A DNA stretch of 64,000 bases, from contig JBDHVW010000007.1 of assembly GCA_039809865.1 (NCBI GenBank), positions 89,107 to 153,106 of the forward strand. Direction: 5' to 3'. This DNA is from QWHO01 sp039809865. Lineage in GTDB: Bacteria > Vulcanimicrobiota > Xenobia > Xenobiales > QWHO01. The position numbers and the translations under genes were made by a program. The notes under the pieces were generated by a model. The model had not been told where the DNA came from, did not search any database, and saw only the letters and a list, made by a program, of their open reading frames with translations. Positions 8,909 through 17,008 of the stretch are shown here, in pieces (position 1 is the first letter of the stretch; every line of letters begins with the position of its first letter).

Positions 8909-10987
8909 ATGGCAGAACTTTACCCGCTCCCGCTTCCGCTGCACTTGCGGAGGATCTTCCATGAGCTGAAGACGCAGCAACAGATTTACGATCTGCCGTC
9001 CAACAAGTTCTGGAGGCCCGTGGAGGGGATGGATCTGTCCGTGAATTTCCACGGCATGCGCGCGTCCACCGTGACCGGACCCGCGGCCGGCCCCCAGGAT
9101 CAGCTGATCCAGAACATCATCCTCTCCTGGCTTGGCGGCTCGCGCATCCTGGAGCTCAAGACCATCCAGATCCTCGACGAGCTCAAGATCACCCGTCCCT
9201 GCATCTACGCCGGCAACGTGGGGTTCAACGTGGAATGGTCGCAGGAGCTCAAGCTGGGCGACAGCCTGGGGGAATACGTGGCCAGCTCGATGCTCATCGA
9301 CATCCTCAAGCACCTCGACGTGCTGGGCCTGGGCGAGCGCAACGCCGAGTGCACGGAAACGATTTTCGACATGTCCGTGGGTTATGACCTCAAGGGGATC
9401 TCTTCCGAGCCGGTGGGCCATTTCATCCGCTCGATGCAGGACGCGACGAAGCTGGTGGCCGAGTTGCGCCAGACGATTCCGGCCGAATATCGCGACATTC
9501 CGTTCAAGACGGGGCTGGCCAAGAGCATCACGCTCTCGACGTTCCACGGGTGCCCCAAGGACGAGATCGAGCGCATCGTGCACTACCTGCTGACCGAGGT
9601 CGGCGTCAGCACGGTCATCAAGCTCAATCCCACCCAGCTCGAGGAGAAGTACCTCAAGAGCCTCTTCAACGACGTGATGGGCTACTCGCACCTCACCATC
9701 AACCCCAAAGCCATCGAGACCTCGCTCTCGCTCGAGGAGGCGGTCGGCATCGTGGACCGCCTCGAGCCCGAGGCCAAAAAGCGGGGGCTGGGGCTGGGGG
9801 TCAAGTTCAGCAACACGCTGGAGGTCCTCAACAACCAGGGCTATTTCTCGGACGAGGTGATGTACATGAGCGGCCCGCCGCTGCACGTCATCGCGGTCAC
9901 GCTGGTGGAGGAGTGGCGCAAGCTGGTGGGAGATCGTTTCCCCATCACGTTCGCCGCCGGTATCGAGAAGGAGAACTTCCCCGACACGGTCTCCATGGGC
10001 CTGGCCCCCATCACTTCCTGCACCGATCTCCTGAAAACGCGCGGCTACGCGCGGCAGACCACCTATCTCCAGAACCTCGAGACGCAGATGAAGAAGCTGG
10101 GCGTGCGCGACATGGCCGACTTCATCCTGAAGGTGCGCAAGCAGGGGCTCGAAGTGCTCGAGGAGAGCGTCCCCGACGCCGAGCTGCGGGCGAAGCTGCG
10201 CGCCGAGTTGGAGGCGCCCACCACCGACACCAGCAAGCTCGTGCCCGAGGAGCTGCGCCACAAGCTCGTGCGCGCCGCGGCCCTGAAGAACACGCCCCTC
10301 TATGCGGCCGAGGCGCGCGCCAATCCGCGCTACCACGTCTCCAAGAACAACACCGCGCCCAAGAAAGTGGGCTCGGCGCTCTATCTCTTCGATTGCCTGG
10401 CCTGCGACAAGTGCGTGCCGGTCTGCCCCAACGACGCCAACTTCACCTACACGTTCGAGCCGTTCGAGGTGGAAGGACGCAACTTCAAGGTCCTGCGTGG
10501 CGAGGTTCTGCCCGAGGAGACCTTCGTCTTCAAGGTCAAGAAGGACAAGCAGTGGGCCGTCTACACGGACTTCTGCAACGAGTGCGGCAACTGCGACACC
10601 TACTGCCCCGAGGACGGGGGGCCGTTCATGCAAAAGCCCAAGTTCTTCGGCACGCTCGAGACCTACCAGCGCCACGCCGACCGCGACGGCTACTACGTCG
10701 ACCGGGTCAACGGCACGGACAAGATGTGGGGTCGCGTGAAGGGCATCGAGTACTTCCTCGAGATCGACCGCGAGGCCAACAAAGCCCGCTTCACCGACCA
10801 CGTCGTGGAGCTCGAGCTCGATCGCGCCAAGCCGACCGCCCCGGTCGGGTCGAAACTCCTGAAAGAGGCGGCCACCGGCCACGTGCTGGACATGCGCAAC
10901 TACTTCTGGATGGAGCACTGCCTGGCCGGTGTCCTGGACCAGAAGCTGGTGAACTATGTCAACGTGCGCTTTTTACAGCCGAGTTAG
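8909..10987 (+). CDS. YgfK-like 4Fe-4S oxidoreductase (selenate-reductase-type subunit, shortened)
   Basis: The N-terminal ~470 residues match the dihydroorotate dehydrogenase/PreA-like part of YgfK proteins (GNVGFNVEWSQ, KTGLAKSITLSTFHGCP, IKLNPT, TFAAGIEKENF). The C-terminal part has two cysteine motifs, CLACDKCVPVCP (about 496-507) and CNECGNCDTYCP (about 556-567), consistent with two 4Fe-4S clusters. Typical YgfK proteins are about 1000 residues with a central FAD/NAD(P)H module. This 692-residue form lacks it, so electrons must come from another protein or a ferredoxin. GAGGAGG precedes the ATG. The selenate-reductase name is inherited; the true substrate is unknown. Confidence 0.7.
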   Translation: MAELYPLPLPLHLRRIFHELKTQQQIYDLPSNKFWRPVEGMDLSVNFHGMRASTVTGPAAGPQDQLIQNIILSWLGGSRILELKTIQILDELKITRPCIYAGNVGFNVEWSQELKLGDSLGEYVASSMLIDILKHLDVLGLGERNAECTETIFDMSVGYDLKGISSEPVGHFIRSMQDATKLVAELRQTIPAEYRDIPFKTGLAKSITLSTFHGCPKDEIERIVHYLLTEVGVSTVIKLNPTQLEEKYLKSLFNDVMGYSHLTINPKAIETSLSLEEAVGIVDRLEPEAKKRGLGLGVKFSNTLEVLNNQGYFSDEVMYMSGPPLHVIAVTLVEEWRKLVGDRFPITFAAGIEKENFPDTVSMGLAPITSCTDLLKTRGYARQTTYLQNLETQMKKLGVRDMADFILKVRKQGLEVLEESVPDAELRAKLRAELEAPTTDTSKLVPEELRHKLVRAAALKNTPLYAAEARANPRYHVSKNNTAPKKVGSALYLFDCLACDKCVPVCPNDANFTYTFEPFEVEGRNFKVLRGEVLPEETFVFKVKKDKQWAVYTDFCNECGNCDTYCPEDGGPFMQKPKFFGTLETYQRHADRDGYYVDRVNGTDKMWGRVKGIEYFLEIDREANKARFTDHVVELELDRAKPTAPVGSKLLKEAATGHVLDMRNYFWMEHCLAGVLDQKLVNYVNVRFLQPS

Positions 10988-11952
10988 GCGGTCGGCTTGA
11001 GGGCGGACTCGATATCGAGCACGGCCTGCTGCTCGTAGTTCAAGAAGCGCCAGCGACGGGTGCTGCCGGTGTCGGAGGTGGCCATGGCGGCCACCGTGGA
11101 GCCGTGCTTGTCGCGGTAGTCGCGCAGCAGCTTGGTGGTGGGAATCTTGACGGTGTGCACATCGCCGCCGTCGAGCTTGATCTCGATGATCAGCGTGCGG
11201 TCGTGGTCCATCCAGCTCTTCTGGATCTTGCCCGCCAGCGGCGTGAGACTTTCCACGAGCTCGGTCGAGGGCTGGCTGCCCGAATGGCTCAACTGCGCCT
11301 TCAGGATGCCGGCCGGAGTGTGATCGTGGCTGGTCCCGAGGAGGTCGTCGGTGACCTGGCGCAGCGCCAGCTCGAGCTCGACCGCCGGCTCCACGAACTC
11401 GAGACCGACGCGGAACTTCGAGTCTTCCGGCACGTGCCGGCACCAGGCCACGCGCGCCTGGCAGGGGACGGGCTCGCCGGTGTCGCGCAGGTCGAGATTC
11501 AACTGCAGGACCTCGCCCACCGGCAGCGGGCCATCGGTCTGCAGCTGCAGGCCGCTCAGGCTGCAGTCGAGGGTCAGGGCTTTGTAGTTGGGCAGCCCGG
11601 GGGAAACCACGCCGGTGCGATACGGAATGCGAGGCGCGTGGCGCAGTGAGCCGTCAGGGGTGTCGGCAGCGGTCACCTTGTCATCGGGGGCCAGCCCTTC
11701 GAGCACCGTGCCCACACCCAGGTAGCGCCCGTCACCCAGGTTGCGACTGGTCTTGATCTTGACCTGGATGTCGCGCGTCGTGCCATCGTGCAATTGCAAG
11801 CGCACCGGCTCGTGATACCCCGGCACGAATCCCACCGGAGCCAGAAACACCAGCTCGCCCGCCTCGTAATGGATCGCTTCCGCCAGCACTGTCGTCGCCA
11901 TAGCGTGAGGTTCGGGGGGCGGCTTGAATACGCCTTCAAGCGATTTGACCAT
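10984..11952 (-). CDS. PilZ-like protein
   Basis: This is a 322-residue protein. A central region (about residues 110-200) holds the PilZ-type turn DCSLSGLQL followed by barrel strands ending ARVAWCRHVPEDSKFRVGLEF. The N-terminal half (PVRLQLHDGTTRDIQVKIK) may be a second, degenerate YcgR/PilZ-N-like barrel. The C-terminal ~90 residues (IIEIKLDGGDVHTVKIPTT) are unassigned. I use the ATG at 11952; ATG 11901 is the alternative and neither has a strong ribosome-binding site. Its 3' end overlaps the YgfK-like gene convergently by 4 bp. Its start lies inside the antitoxin operator, so the two divergent promoters must overlap. Confidence 0.55.
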   Translation of the reverse strand: MVKSLEGVFKPPPEPHAMATTVLAEAIHYEAGELVFLAPVGFVPGYHEPVRLQLHDGTTRDIQVKIKTSRNLGDGRYLGVGTVLEGLAPDDKVTAADTPDGSLRHAPRIPYRTGVVSPGLPNYKALTLDCSLSGLQLQTDGPLPVGEVLQLNLDLRDTGEPVPCQARVAWCRHVPEDSKFRVGLEFVEPAVELELALRQVTDDLLGTSHDHTPAGILKAQLSHSGSQPSTELVESLTPLAGKIQKSWMDHDRTLIIEIKLDGGDVHTVKIPTTKLLRDYRDKHGSTVAAMATSDTGSTRRWRFLNYEQQAVLDIESALKPTA

Positions 11953-11973
11953 GGTTTTGGACCATGATACGAT
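11945..11973 (+). promoter_or_regulatory. leaderless antitoxin promoter with an embedded operator
   Basis: TTGACC (11945-11950) and TACGAT (11968-11973) are spaced by exactly 17 bp. A perfect inverted repeat CATGGT-N5-ACCATG (11950-11966) fills the spacer. The antitoxin GTG begins only 6 bp after the -10 box, so the transcript probably starts at or next to the start codon. Autorepression by the Phd-type antitoxin at this palindrome is the expected arrangement. Confidence 0.65.
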
Positions 11974-11979
11974 CCGGGC

Positions 11980-12207
11980 GTGAAGACCGTCCAGATCTCC
12001 AAATTCAAAGCTTCGTGTCTCGAAATGCTCGACCAGGTGCAGACGACGGGAGAGCCCCTCACGATAACTCGCCGCGGCCAGCCGGTGGCGGTCGTGTACC
12101 CGGCTCCTCCATCGACAAAGCGAGTGTTCGGCTGCATGAAGGACAGCCTTCAAATCCTGGGTGACATCGTTTCCCCTCTCGACGTAGTCTGGGAGGCCAT
12201 GGAGTGA
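11980..12207 (+). CDS. type II antitoxin, Phd/YefM family
   Basis: The 75-residue protein has the Phd/YefM N-terminal DNA-binding fold (VQISKFKASCLEMLDQVQTTGEPLTITRRGQPVAVV) and a short C-terminal toxin-binding tail. It neutralises the PIN toxin encoded next, whose gene overlaps by 4 bp (GTGA). It starts at GTG 11980 directly behind the promoter, with no room for a Shine-Dalgarno, consistent with leaderless translation. Autoregulation through the CATGGT palindrome is inferred. Confidence 0.88.
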   Translation: MKTVQISKFKASCLEMLDQVQTTGEPLTITRRGQPVAVVYPAPPSTKRVFGCMKDSLQILGDIVSPLDVVWEAME

Positions 12208-12593
12208 GGATTCTCCTGGACACCCACGTGTGGCTCTGGTTCTACGCGGGCGAGCGACGGCTGAGCTCCCGATTGCAAGCCCTACTCGAAGATGAGAGCA
12301 ACGAATTCTGGCTCAGCCCCATCTCGGTCTGGGAAGCTCTCTTGCTGGCCCAAAGGGGACGCATCGCTTGCGCCCCTGACCCGGTAACCTGGGTCAGCCA
12401 GGCACTTCGCGGAGGACCCTTTCGCGAAGCCCAACTCACCACGTCGATTGCCATTCGCAGCCGTCTTCTGAACCTGGCGCACGAGGATCCGGCCGACCGC
12501 TTTATCGTCGCGACGGCGCTGGAGATGGGCCTGCATCTGGCCAGTCACGATCAGCACCTCCAGAACGTACCGGGCCTGACGACGCTCGTCTAG
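12204..12593 (+). CDS. PIN-domain toxin (VapC-like ribonuclease)
   Basis: The 129-residue PIN-domain protein carries the acidic metal site: Asp in LLDTHVWLW (residue 6), Glu in ISVWEALLL (~44), Asp in DPADRFIVATAL (~94-98), and a final Asp in SHDQHL. VapC-type PIN toxins cleave RNA, often tRNA or rRNA, when their antitoxin is lost. GTG 12204 overlaps the antitoxin stop, indicating translational coupling. Its TAG stop shares the palindromic CTAG with the stop of the convergent protease gene. All catalytic residues are present, so it should be active. Confidence 0.9.
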   Translation: MRILLDTHVWLWFYAGERRLSSRLQALLEDESNEFWLSPISVWEALLLAQRGRIACAPDPVTWVSQALRGGPFREAQLTTSIAIRSRLLNLAHEDPADRFIVATALEMGLHLASHDQHLQNVPGLTTLV

Positions 12594-13756
12594 ATCCCCT
12601 GCAGCGGGCGTCCCTCTTCGTCGGTGGGGCGCGCCACCACGGGCACGTCGGCTTTGATGTCCCGGCCCTGGCGCCAGAGGCCCAGCTCGATGGTGTCTCC
12701 CGGGCGACTCTCGGCCATCTGGTTGCGCAGGCGGCCCAGGTCGGGGACGGGCTGACCGTTGACCGTGGTGATGATGTCGTAGAGGCGCATACCGGAGCGC
12801 GCGGCCGGTCCCCCGCGATAGCCGCCCACCACCAGCAGGCCGGATTTGCCCGAGTAACCGAGCCGCTGGGCGACCTGGGGCTCGAGCGGCTGCAGGAACA
12901 GCCCCATCCAGCCGCGGTTGATGTGGCCCTCCTTCTCGAGGGCCACCATCACCTCGCGCACGACCTCGGCGGGCACCGCCAGACCCACGCCCTGCGAGCC
13001 GCCCGAATGTGACAGGATAGCGGTGTTGATGCCGATCACCTCGCCTTTGAGGTTGACCAGCGGACCGCCCGAGTTGCCCGGGTTGATCGAGGCGTCGGTC
13101 TGCAGGAAGTTCTCATAGTCGGCGATGCCGAGACCCTTGCGGCCCTTGGCGCTGATGATGCCGTGGGTCACCGAGCTCGACAGCGAGAACGGGCTGCCGA
13201 ACGCCAGCACCCAGTCGCCCACGCGCATCGATTCGCTCGAGCCCCAGACCACCGGGGCAAATCCGATGGTGTCGGTTTCCAGCAGAGCCAGATCGGTCGC
13301 CGTATCGGTGCCTCGCAGGCGGGCCGGCAGCACCCGGCCGTCGGAGAGGGTGACCGAGATCTCCTGCATTCCCTGCACGACGTGGTTGTTGGTGATAATT
13401 TGCTTCTCGCCCACGATGACCCCGGTGCCGGCGCTCTGCACCTTGCGCTCGGGAGCCGAGAACAGGTCTTGCTGGCCATAGAAGTAGTTGAACATCGGGT
13501 CGTCCGCCAGGGGATGGCGGTAGCCCGGGATCACCTTCACGGCGTTGATGCTGACCACACTGGGCAGAACTTTGTCCACGACGCCCGCGAAATCGACCGG
13601 AGTCGACATCGGGCCGGGTGAGGCCGAGGCCACGGGGGAGGGATTCGGCGCGGTCCTCTGCATGCGAAGGCCGATGGCCGTCCCGATGAGCAGCAACAAT
13701 CCAGCCAGCATCCCGATCAGGATGGGGTGCGGCCGCTGGACCTGCTCAGATGCCAT
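12590..13756 (-). CDS. HtrA/DegP-type trypsin-like serine protease with PDZ domain
   Basis: It is an envelope quality-control protease. Residues ~12-30 form an N-terminal transmembrane anchor (ILIGMLAGLLLLIGTAIGL) followed by a Ser/Pro-rich linker. The protease domain has the triad His in NNHVV, Asp in TATDLAL and Ser in GNSGGPLV. One PDZ domain follows (about residues 275-375; GGPAARSGMRLYDIITTVNG). The overall length of 388 fits the single-PDZ DegS/HhoA type. Its 5' end overlaps mqnD by 11 bp on the same strand, so the two are probably co-transcribed. Confidence 0.93.
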   Translation of the reverse strand: MASEQVQRPHPILIGMLAGLLLLIGTAIGLRMQRTAPNPSPVASASPGPMSTPVDFAGVVDKVLPSVVSINAVKVIPGYRHPLADDPMFNYFYGQQDLFSAPERKVQSAGTGVIVGEKQIITNNHVVQGMQEISVTLSDGRVLPARLRGTDTATDLALLETDTIGFAPVVWGSSESMRVGDWVLAFGSPFSLSSSVTHGIISAKGRKGLGIADYENFLQTDASINPGNSGGPLVNLKGEVIGINTAILSHSGGSQGVGLAVPAEVVREVMVALEKEGHINRGWMGLFLQPLEPQVAQRLGYSGKSGLLVVGGYRGGPAARSGMRLYDIITTVNGQPVPDLGRLRNQMAESRPGDTIELGLWRQGRDIKADVPVVARPTDEEGRPLQGI

Positions 13757-14609
13757 AGACGAACTCCACCTCGACCGGGTCGGGGATCAGACGCGCGTCG
13801 TAGGCGCGCTTGAGCAGCTCCTGCACGCCCTTCTTGCCCTGCTCGCCGAAGTCGAGCGTGGACTCGTTGACATACATCCCCACGAAGCGATCGGACAGGT
13901 CGCGGTTCAGCCCACGCCCGAACTCCATGGCATAGGTGAGCGCATCGTCGCGATGCTCCAGCGCATAGCGGATGCTGCGCTCGAGATAGCCCGTTACGCG
14001 CCGCACCAGCTCCTCTCCCAGGTCGCGGCGCACGCAGTCCACGCCCAGCGGCAACGGGAGGCCCCCCGTCTCCTGGGCCCACCACTCCCCCAGGTCGACC
14101 AGCTTTACGAGCCCTTCCTGTTGGAACGTGAGCTGTCCCTCGTGGATGACCAGCCCCGCGTCGGCCTTGCCTTCCCGCACGACGTCCAGGATCGTGTCGA
14201 AGGGGTGCTCCTCGTAGGCAAACTTGCCTTTGTTGAAGAGTTGCGCCGTCAGGAACGCCGTGGTGAGACGGCCGGGAATGGCCACCCGGCTCTTGAGCAC
14301 GTCCTCGATCCTGGCTCCTGGGCGGGCCACCAGGATGGGCCCGTAGCCGTGACCCAGGCTGGCCCCGCAGTTCATCAAGGCATACTTCTTGTGCACGTAG
14401 GCGTAGGCGTGCAGGGACACGGCCGTGACCTCGAGCTCGCCTCGGAAGGCCATCAGGTTCAGCGATTCGATATCCTGCAGCACGTGGGTGAACTCGAGCT
14501 CGCCGGTGTCGAGCGCGTTCTTCGCCAGGGCGTAGAACATAAAGGCATCGTCGGGATCGGGGCTGTGGCCCACGCGGATCAAGCGTTTGGCGGTTGCTTC
14601 AGTCGTCAT
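13746..14609 (-). CDS. mqnD: 1,4-dihydroxy-6-naphthoate synthase MqnD
   Basis: MqnD converts cyclic dehypoxanthinyl futalosine to 1,4-dihydroxy-6-naphthoate in the futalosine route to menaquinone. The 287-residue protein begins with the family signature GHSPDPDDAFMFYAL. It continues with the periplasmic-binding-like two-lobe fold (VSLHAYAYV, LGHGYGPILV, IPGRLTTAFL, DAGLVIHEGQLTF, LPLPLG). No other mqn gene lies in the window. It heads a probable two-gene operon with the HtrA protease and is divergent from nth. Confidence 0.92.
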   Translation of the reverse strand: MTTEATAKRLIRVGHSPDPDDAFMFYALAKNALDTGELEFTHVLQDIESLNLMAFRGELEVTAVSLHAYAYVHKKYALMNCGASLGHGYGPILVARPGARIEDVLKSRVAIPGRLTTAFLTAQLFNKGKFAYEEHPFDTILDVVREGKADAGLVIHEGQLTFQQEGLVKLVDLGEWWAQETGGLPLPLGVDCVRRDLGEELVRRVTGYLERSIRYALEHRDDALTYAMEFGRGLNRDLSDRFVGMYVNESTLDFGEQGKKGVQELLKRAYDARLIPDPVEVEFVYGI

Positions 14610-14671
14610 AGCAGGCTGCTGCTTAGAGGACGACGCAGGTTCTCCTCTGTGTTCCCCAAATGGGGGTTTTC

Positions 14672-15295
14672 ATGAGCAAGAAACGCGCCGGCCAGATCCT
14701 GGCCCGCCTGTCCGAGTCCATTCCCGATACCCGCTGCGAGCTGAAGCACTCCAACGCCTGGGAGCTCCTGATGGCCACCATCCTGAGCGCCCAGTGCACC
14801 GACGAGCGGGTCAACCAGGTCACGCCGATCTTGTTCGGTCGCTGGCCCGAAGCGGAAGCCCTGGCCGGCGCGGTGCGCGAAGAGGTGGAGGAGGTCGTCC
14901 GCCCCACCGGCTTCTACCGCAACAAAGCCCGTTCCATTCAGGAGTGCAGCCTGTCGCTGGTGGAGAACTTCGCCGGCCAGGTCCCGCGCACGCTCGAGCA
15001 ACTCGTGACGCTGCCGGGGGTCGGCCGCAAGACCGCCAACCTCATCCTGGGCGAGTGCTTCGGCGTCCCGGGCGTCATCGTGGACACCCACGTCAAGCGT
15101 GTCAGCGCCCGCCTGGGTTTGACGAAGAGCGAGGAGCCCGAAGAGATCGAGCAAGACCTGATGAAGCTCTTCCCCAAGAAAGAGTGGACCGCCGGCTCCT
15201 CGCGCCTGCTGCTGCACGGCCGTTACGTGTGCCTGGCCAAGAAGCCGAAATGCGGCGAGTGCATCCTGAATGCGATCTGCCCGTCAGCGCAGTAA
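14672..15295 (+). CDS. nth: endonuclease III (DNA glycosylase/AP lyase)
   Basis: It removes oxidised pyrimidines and nicks abasic sites. Visible features are the helix-hairpin-helix LPGVGRKTAN with the catalytic lysine, the catalytic aspartate in IVDTHVKR, and the C-terminal 4Fe-4S loop with C-x6-C-x2-C-x5-C spacing (CLAKKPKCGECILNAIC). The length (207 aa) is normal. ATG 14672 is preferred because GGGGG lies just upstream; an in-frame ATG at 14660 would add four residues. The gene converges on the lipoprotein gene, 7 bp between stops. Confidence 0.95.
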   Translation: MSKKRAGQILARLSESIPDTRCELKHSNAWELLMATILSAQCTDERVNQVTPILFGRWPEAEALAGAVREEVEEVVRPTGFYRNKARSIQECSLSLVENFAGQVPRTLEQLVTLPGVGRKTANLILGECFGVPGVIVDTHVKRVSARLGLTKSEEPEEIEQDLMKLFPKKEWTAGSSRLLLHGRYVCLAKKPKCGECILNAICPSAQ

Positions 15296-15302
15296 GTCGG
15301 GG

Positions 15303-16322
15303 TTAGAGCAGGAGCAGCGCAACCAGGTCGACCCTGGCTCCGCCAGGAGTGAGTTTGACGTGGGTCAGCACGTCGTAGCGTTTGGCCCGCCCCTCCTCGA
15401 TGTCCCTCAGAAAGGCGGCCACCTCGGCGGGACGACCGGTCACATTCAGGCTGAAATCGACCGCGTGGAAGCCGTCCAGGTCGCTTTTGACCGGCGAATT
15501 CCAGGGGACCCGCATGCCCCCACCCGGCACGAATCGCGTGATTTTGACTCCTCGTTTCCTGGCCGCCGCCGTCAGCTCGGCCTGGACATGCTTGGGAAGG
15601 AGCTCCGGGTCCTCAAAGGTTAGCTCCGTCTTGCCGCAAAGCTTCTTCAACCGGCTCTTGAGCAGTTTCTCCTCCTCCTCGACCTGTTGTGTCGTCAAAG
15701 GGAGGTTCTTGATTGCCTTCCGGCTACTTTCGAGTTTGAGCCTCGACTGGTCGAGCTGCTCGCTCAGACGCTCATACTCGCTCCTTGCGGGAGCCGGCCG
15801 GGCGGGCTCTCGCACGGAAGCGCTCTGCGTCGCGGGTCTTACGTCCGGTCCGGTCCCTCGCTCGGGTAGACGCCCCTCGAGGAGGCCTTTCTGGCCGGAC
15901 ACTCCCAGCTTCCTGGCGAGGCTCTCGGCCTGCGCGGGAGCCACCTGCACGCGGACCACGAGCGTATCCCGGTCGCACTCGACACTTTGAAGCGCCGGTC
16001 CGCAGGCCCTCACGACGCGCTCGACTTCCCGGCCGATCCGGGTCTTGTCGGCGTGATAGCTGTCGTCGATCGCCACCTGGGCGCGCAACCTCCGCAACCA
16101 GTTCTGGCGCTCTTCCACGACCGGCAGGGTGTCCCCCAGCTCGAGGATTTGTGCCTCGTTCTGCTGGATCTGCTGCCGCAGTTGGGCGACCGAGGGCCGG
16201 GGTGGCCCGCAGGCCACCAGCCCCAGGAGGAGCAGCAGAAGGAGCATTCGGTCAGCCCGAAACGGACCCGTCGTTCCCTGCCTTCGGAAGATCATGGTGA
16301 AACCGTGATTCTCCGTCGGCAC
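15303..16322 (-). CDS. putative lipoprotein with coiled coil and PilO-like C-terminal domain
   Basis: This is a 339-residue protein. A hydrophobic run ending in the lipobox LVAC (Cys ~38) suggests a lipid-anchored protein. Next come a coiled-coil region (QLRQQIQQNEAQILELGD and EERQNWLRRLRAQV), a first small alpha/beta unit, a Pro-rich linker, a second coiled coil (~180-225), and a C-terminal alpha/beta unit (AARKRGVKITRFVPG, VDFSLNVTGRPAEVAAFL). The coiled coil plus ferredoxin-like order recalls PilO/GspM inner-membrane proteins, but no other pilus genes are near. GTG 16322 is taken because GGGAGG lies five bases upstream. Function unassigned. Confidence 0.5.
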   Translation of the reverse strand: MPTENHGFTMIFRRQGTTGPFRADRMLLLLLLLGLVACGPPRPSVAQLRQQIQQNEAQILELGDTLPVVEERQNWLRRLRAQVAIDDSYHADKTRIGREVERVVRACGPALQSVECDRDTLVVRVQVAPAQAESLARKLGVSGQKGLLEGRLPERGTGPDVRPATQSASVREPARPAPARSEYERLSEQLDQSRLKLESSRKAIKNLPLTTQQVEEEEKLLKSRLKKLCGKTELTFEDPELLPKHVQAELTAAARKRGVKITRFVPGGGMRVPWNSPVKSDLDGFHAVDFSLNVTGRPAEVAAFLRDIEEGRAKRYDVLTHVKLTPGGARVDLVALLLL

Positions 16323-16371
16323 GAGGCCCTCCCGGGTGACGGACCCGTATTCCAGTTCTAACGCAGCCGGA

Positions 16372-16833
16372 TCAAGGGTCCAGGTCGAAGTGTGGGTGGC
16401 GCAGGATGAAGCTCAAGGTCTCTTGCAGAGGAGACACCGCATCGTTGTGCCAGTGGACGATTTTCCATTCTCCATGGAATTTCTGAAAAACCATGGTGCT
16501 TCTCTGCTGGTGGCGCTTCTCGGGCGGCCCCACCTGGAGAATGGCCTCGATATCCTCGATGATCGCACAATACGCCATCTCGGAAGTTTCGTGCCAGCGC
16601 TCGAGCTTGGGAACGATACGGCTATGAACCGGGGCTTTGCTGATGATGGTGGCGACCTGGGCCAGCATTTTCTTGACGGCCTTCCAGCCGAATTCCCGCT
16701 CGCCCAGAGCCAGCATCAAGCTGGCGCAATCATCCTGGTGCCAGCAGGCAAAGAGATCGGAAGTCTCGCCCTCGGTCAACATCTTGTTGAGGGCTGCGTA
16801 TACTTTTTCTATCAATTTATGCTGGTCGGACAT
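16372..16833 (-). CDS. NTF2/SnoaL-like domain protein
   Basis: The 153-residue protein has the order typical of the SnoaL/DUF4440 class: an N-terminal helix (LIEKVYAALNKMLTEGE), a substrate-pocket region and a curved C-terminal sheet (AILQVGPPEKRHQQRSTMVFQKFHGEWKIVHWHNDAV). The final strands, containing W-K-I-V-H-W-H, are characteristic. ATG 16833 follows a strong GGAGGGGGGAG. It may be an enzyme or a ligand-binding protein; nothing in the context decides. The 175-bp gap to the divergent toxin gene has no recognised signal. Confidence 0.6.
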   Translation of the reverse strand: MSDQHKLIEKVYAALNKMLTEGETSDLFACWHQDDCASLMLALGEREFGWKAVKKMLAQVATIISKAPVHSRIVPKLERWHETSEMAYCAIIEDIEAILQVGPPEKRHQQRSTMVFQKFHGEWKIVHWHNDAVSPLQETLSFILRHPHFDLDP

Positions 16834-17008
16834 GTGAGCTCCCCCCTCCGATTGAATGAGAACCGGCGATTCAATCCAGGGGCCAGGCATTCCTCCAGCC
16901 AGGTTCGAAAGCGCTCTCGAACCAACTCACCCCGAAAGAGAAACAGAACGGCAAAGACTTTCACGATCTGGCAACAATCCGGCAAACTCTCCTCTCTAAG
17001 ATGTGGTT

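Noticed and set aside
15303..16322. PilO of a type IV pilus
   Set aside because: Only the coiled coil and C-terminal fold resemble it, there is a lipobox, and no other pilus gene is near.
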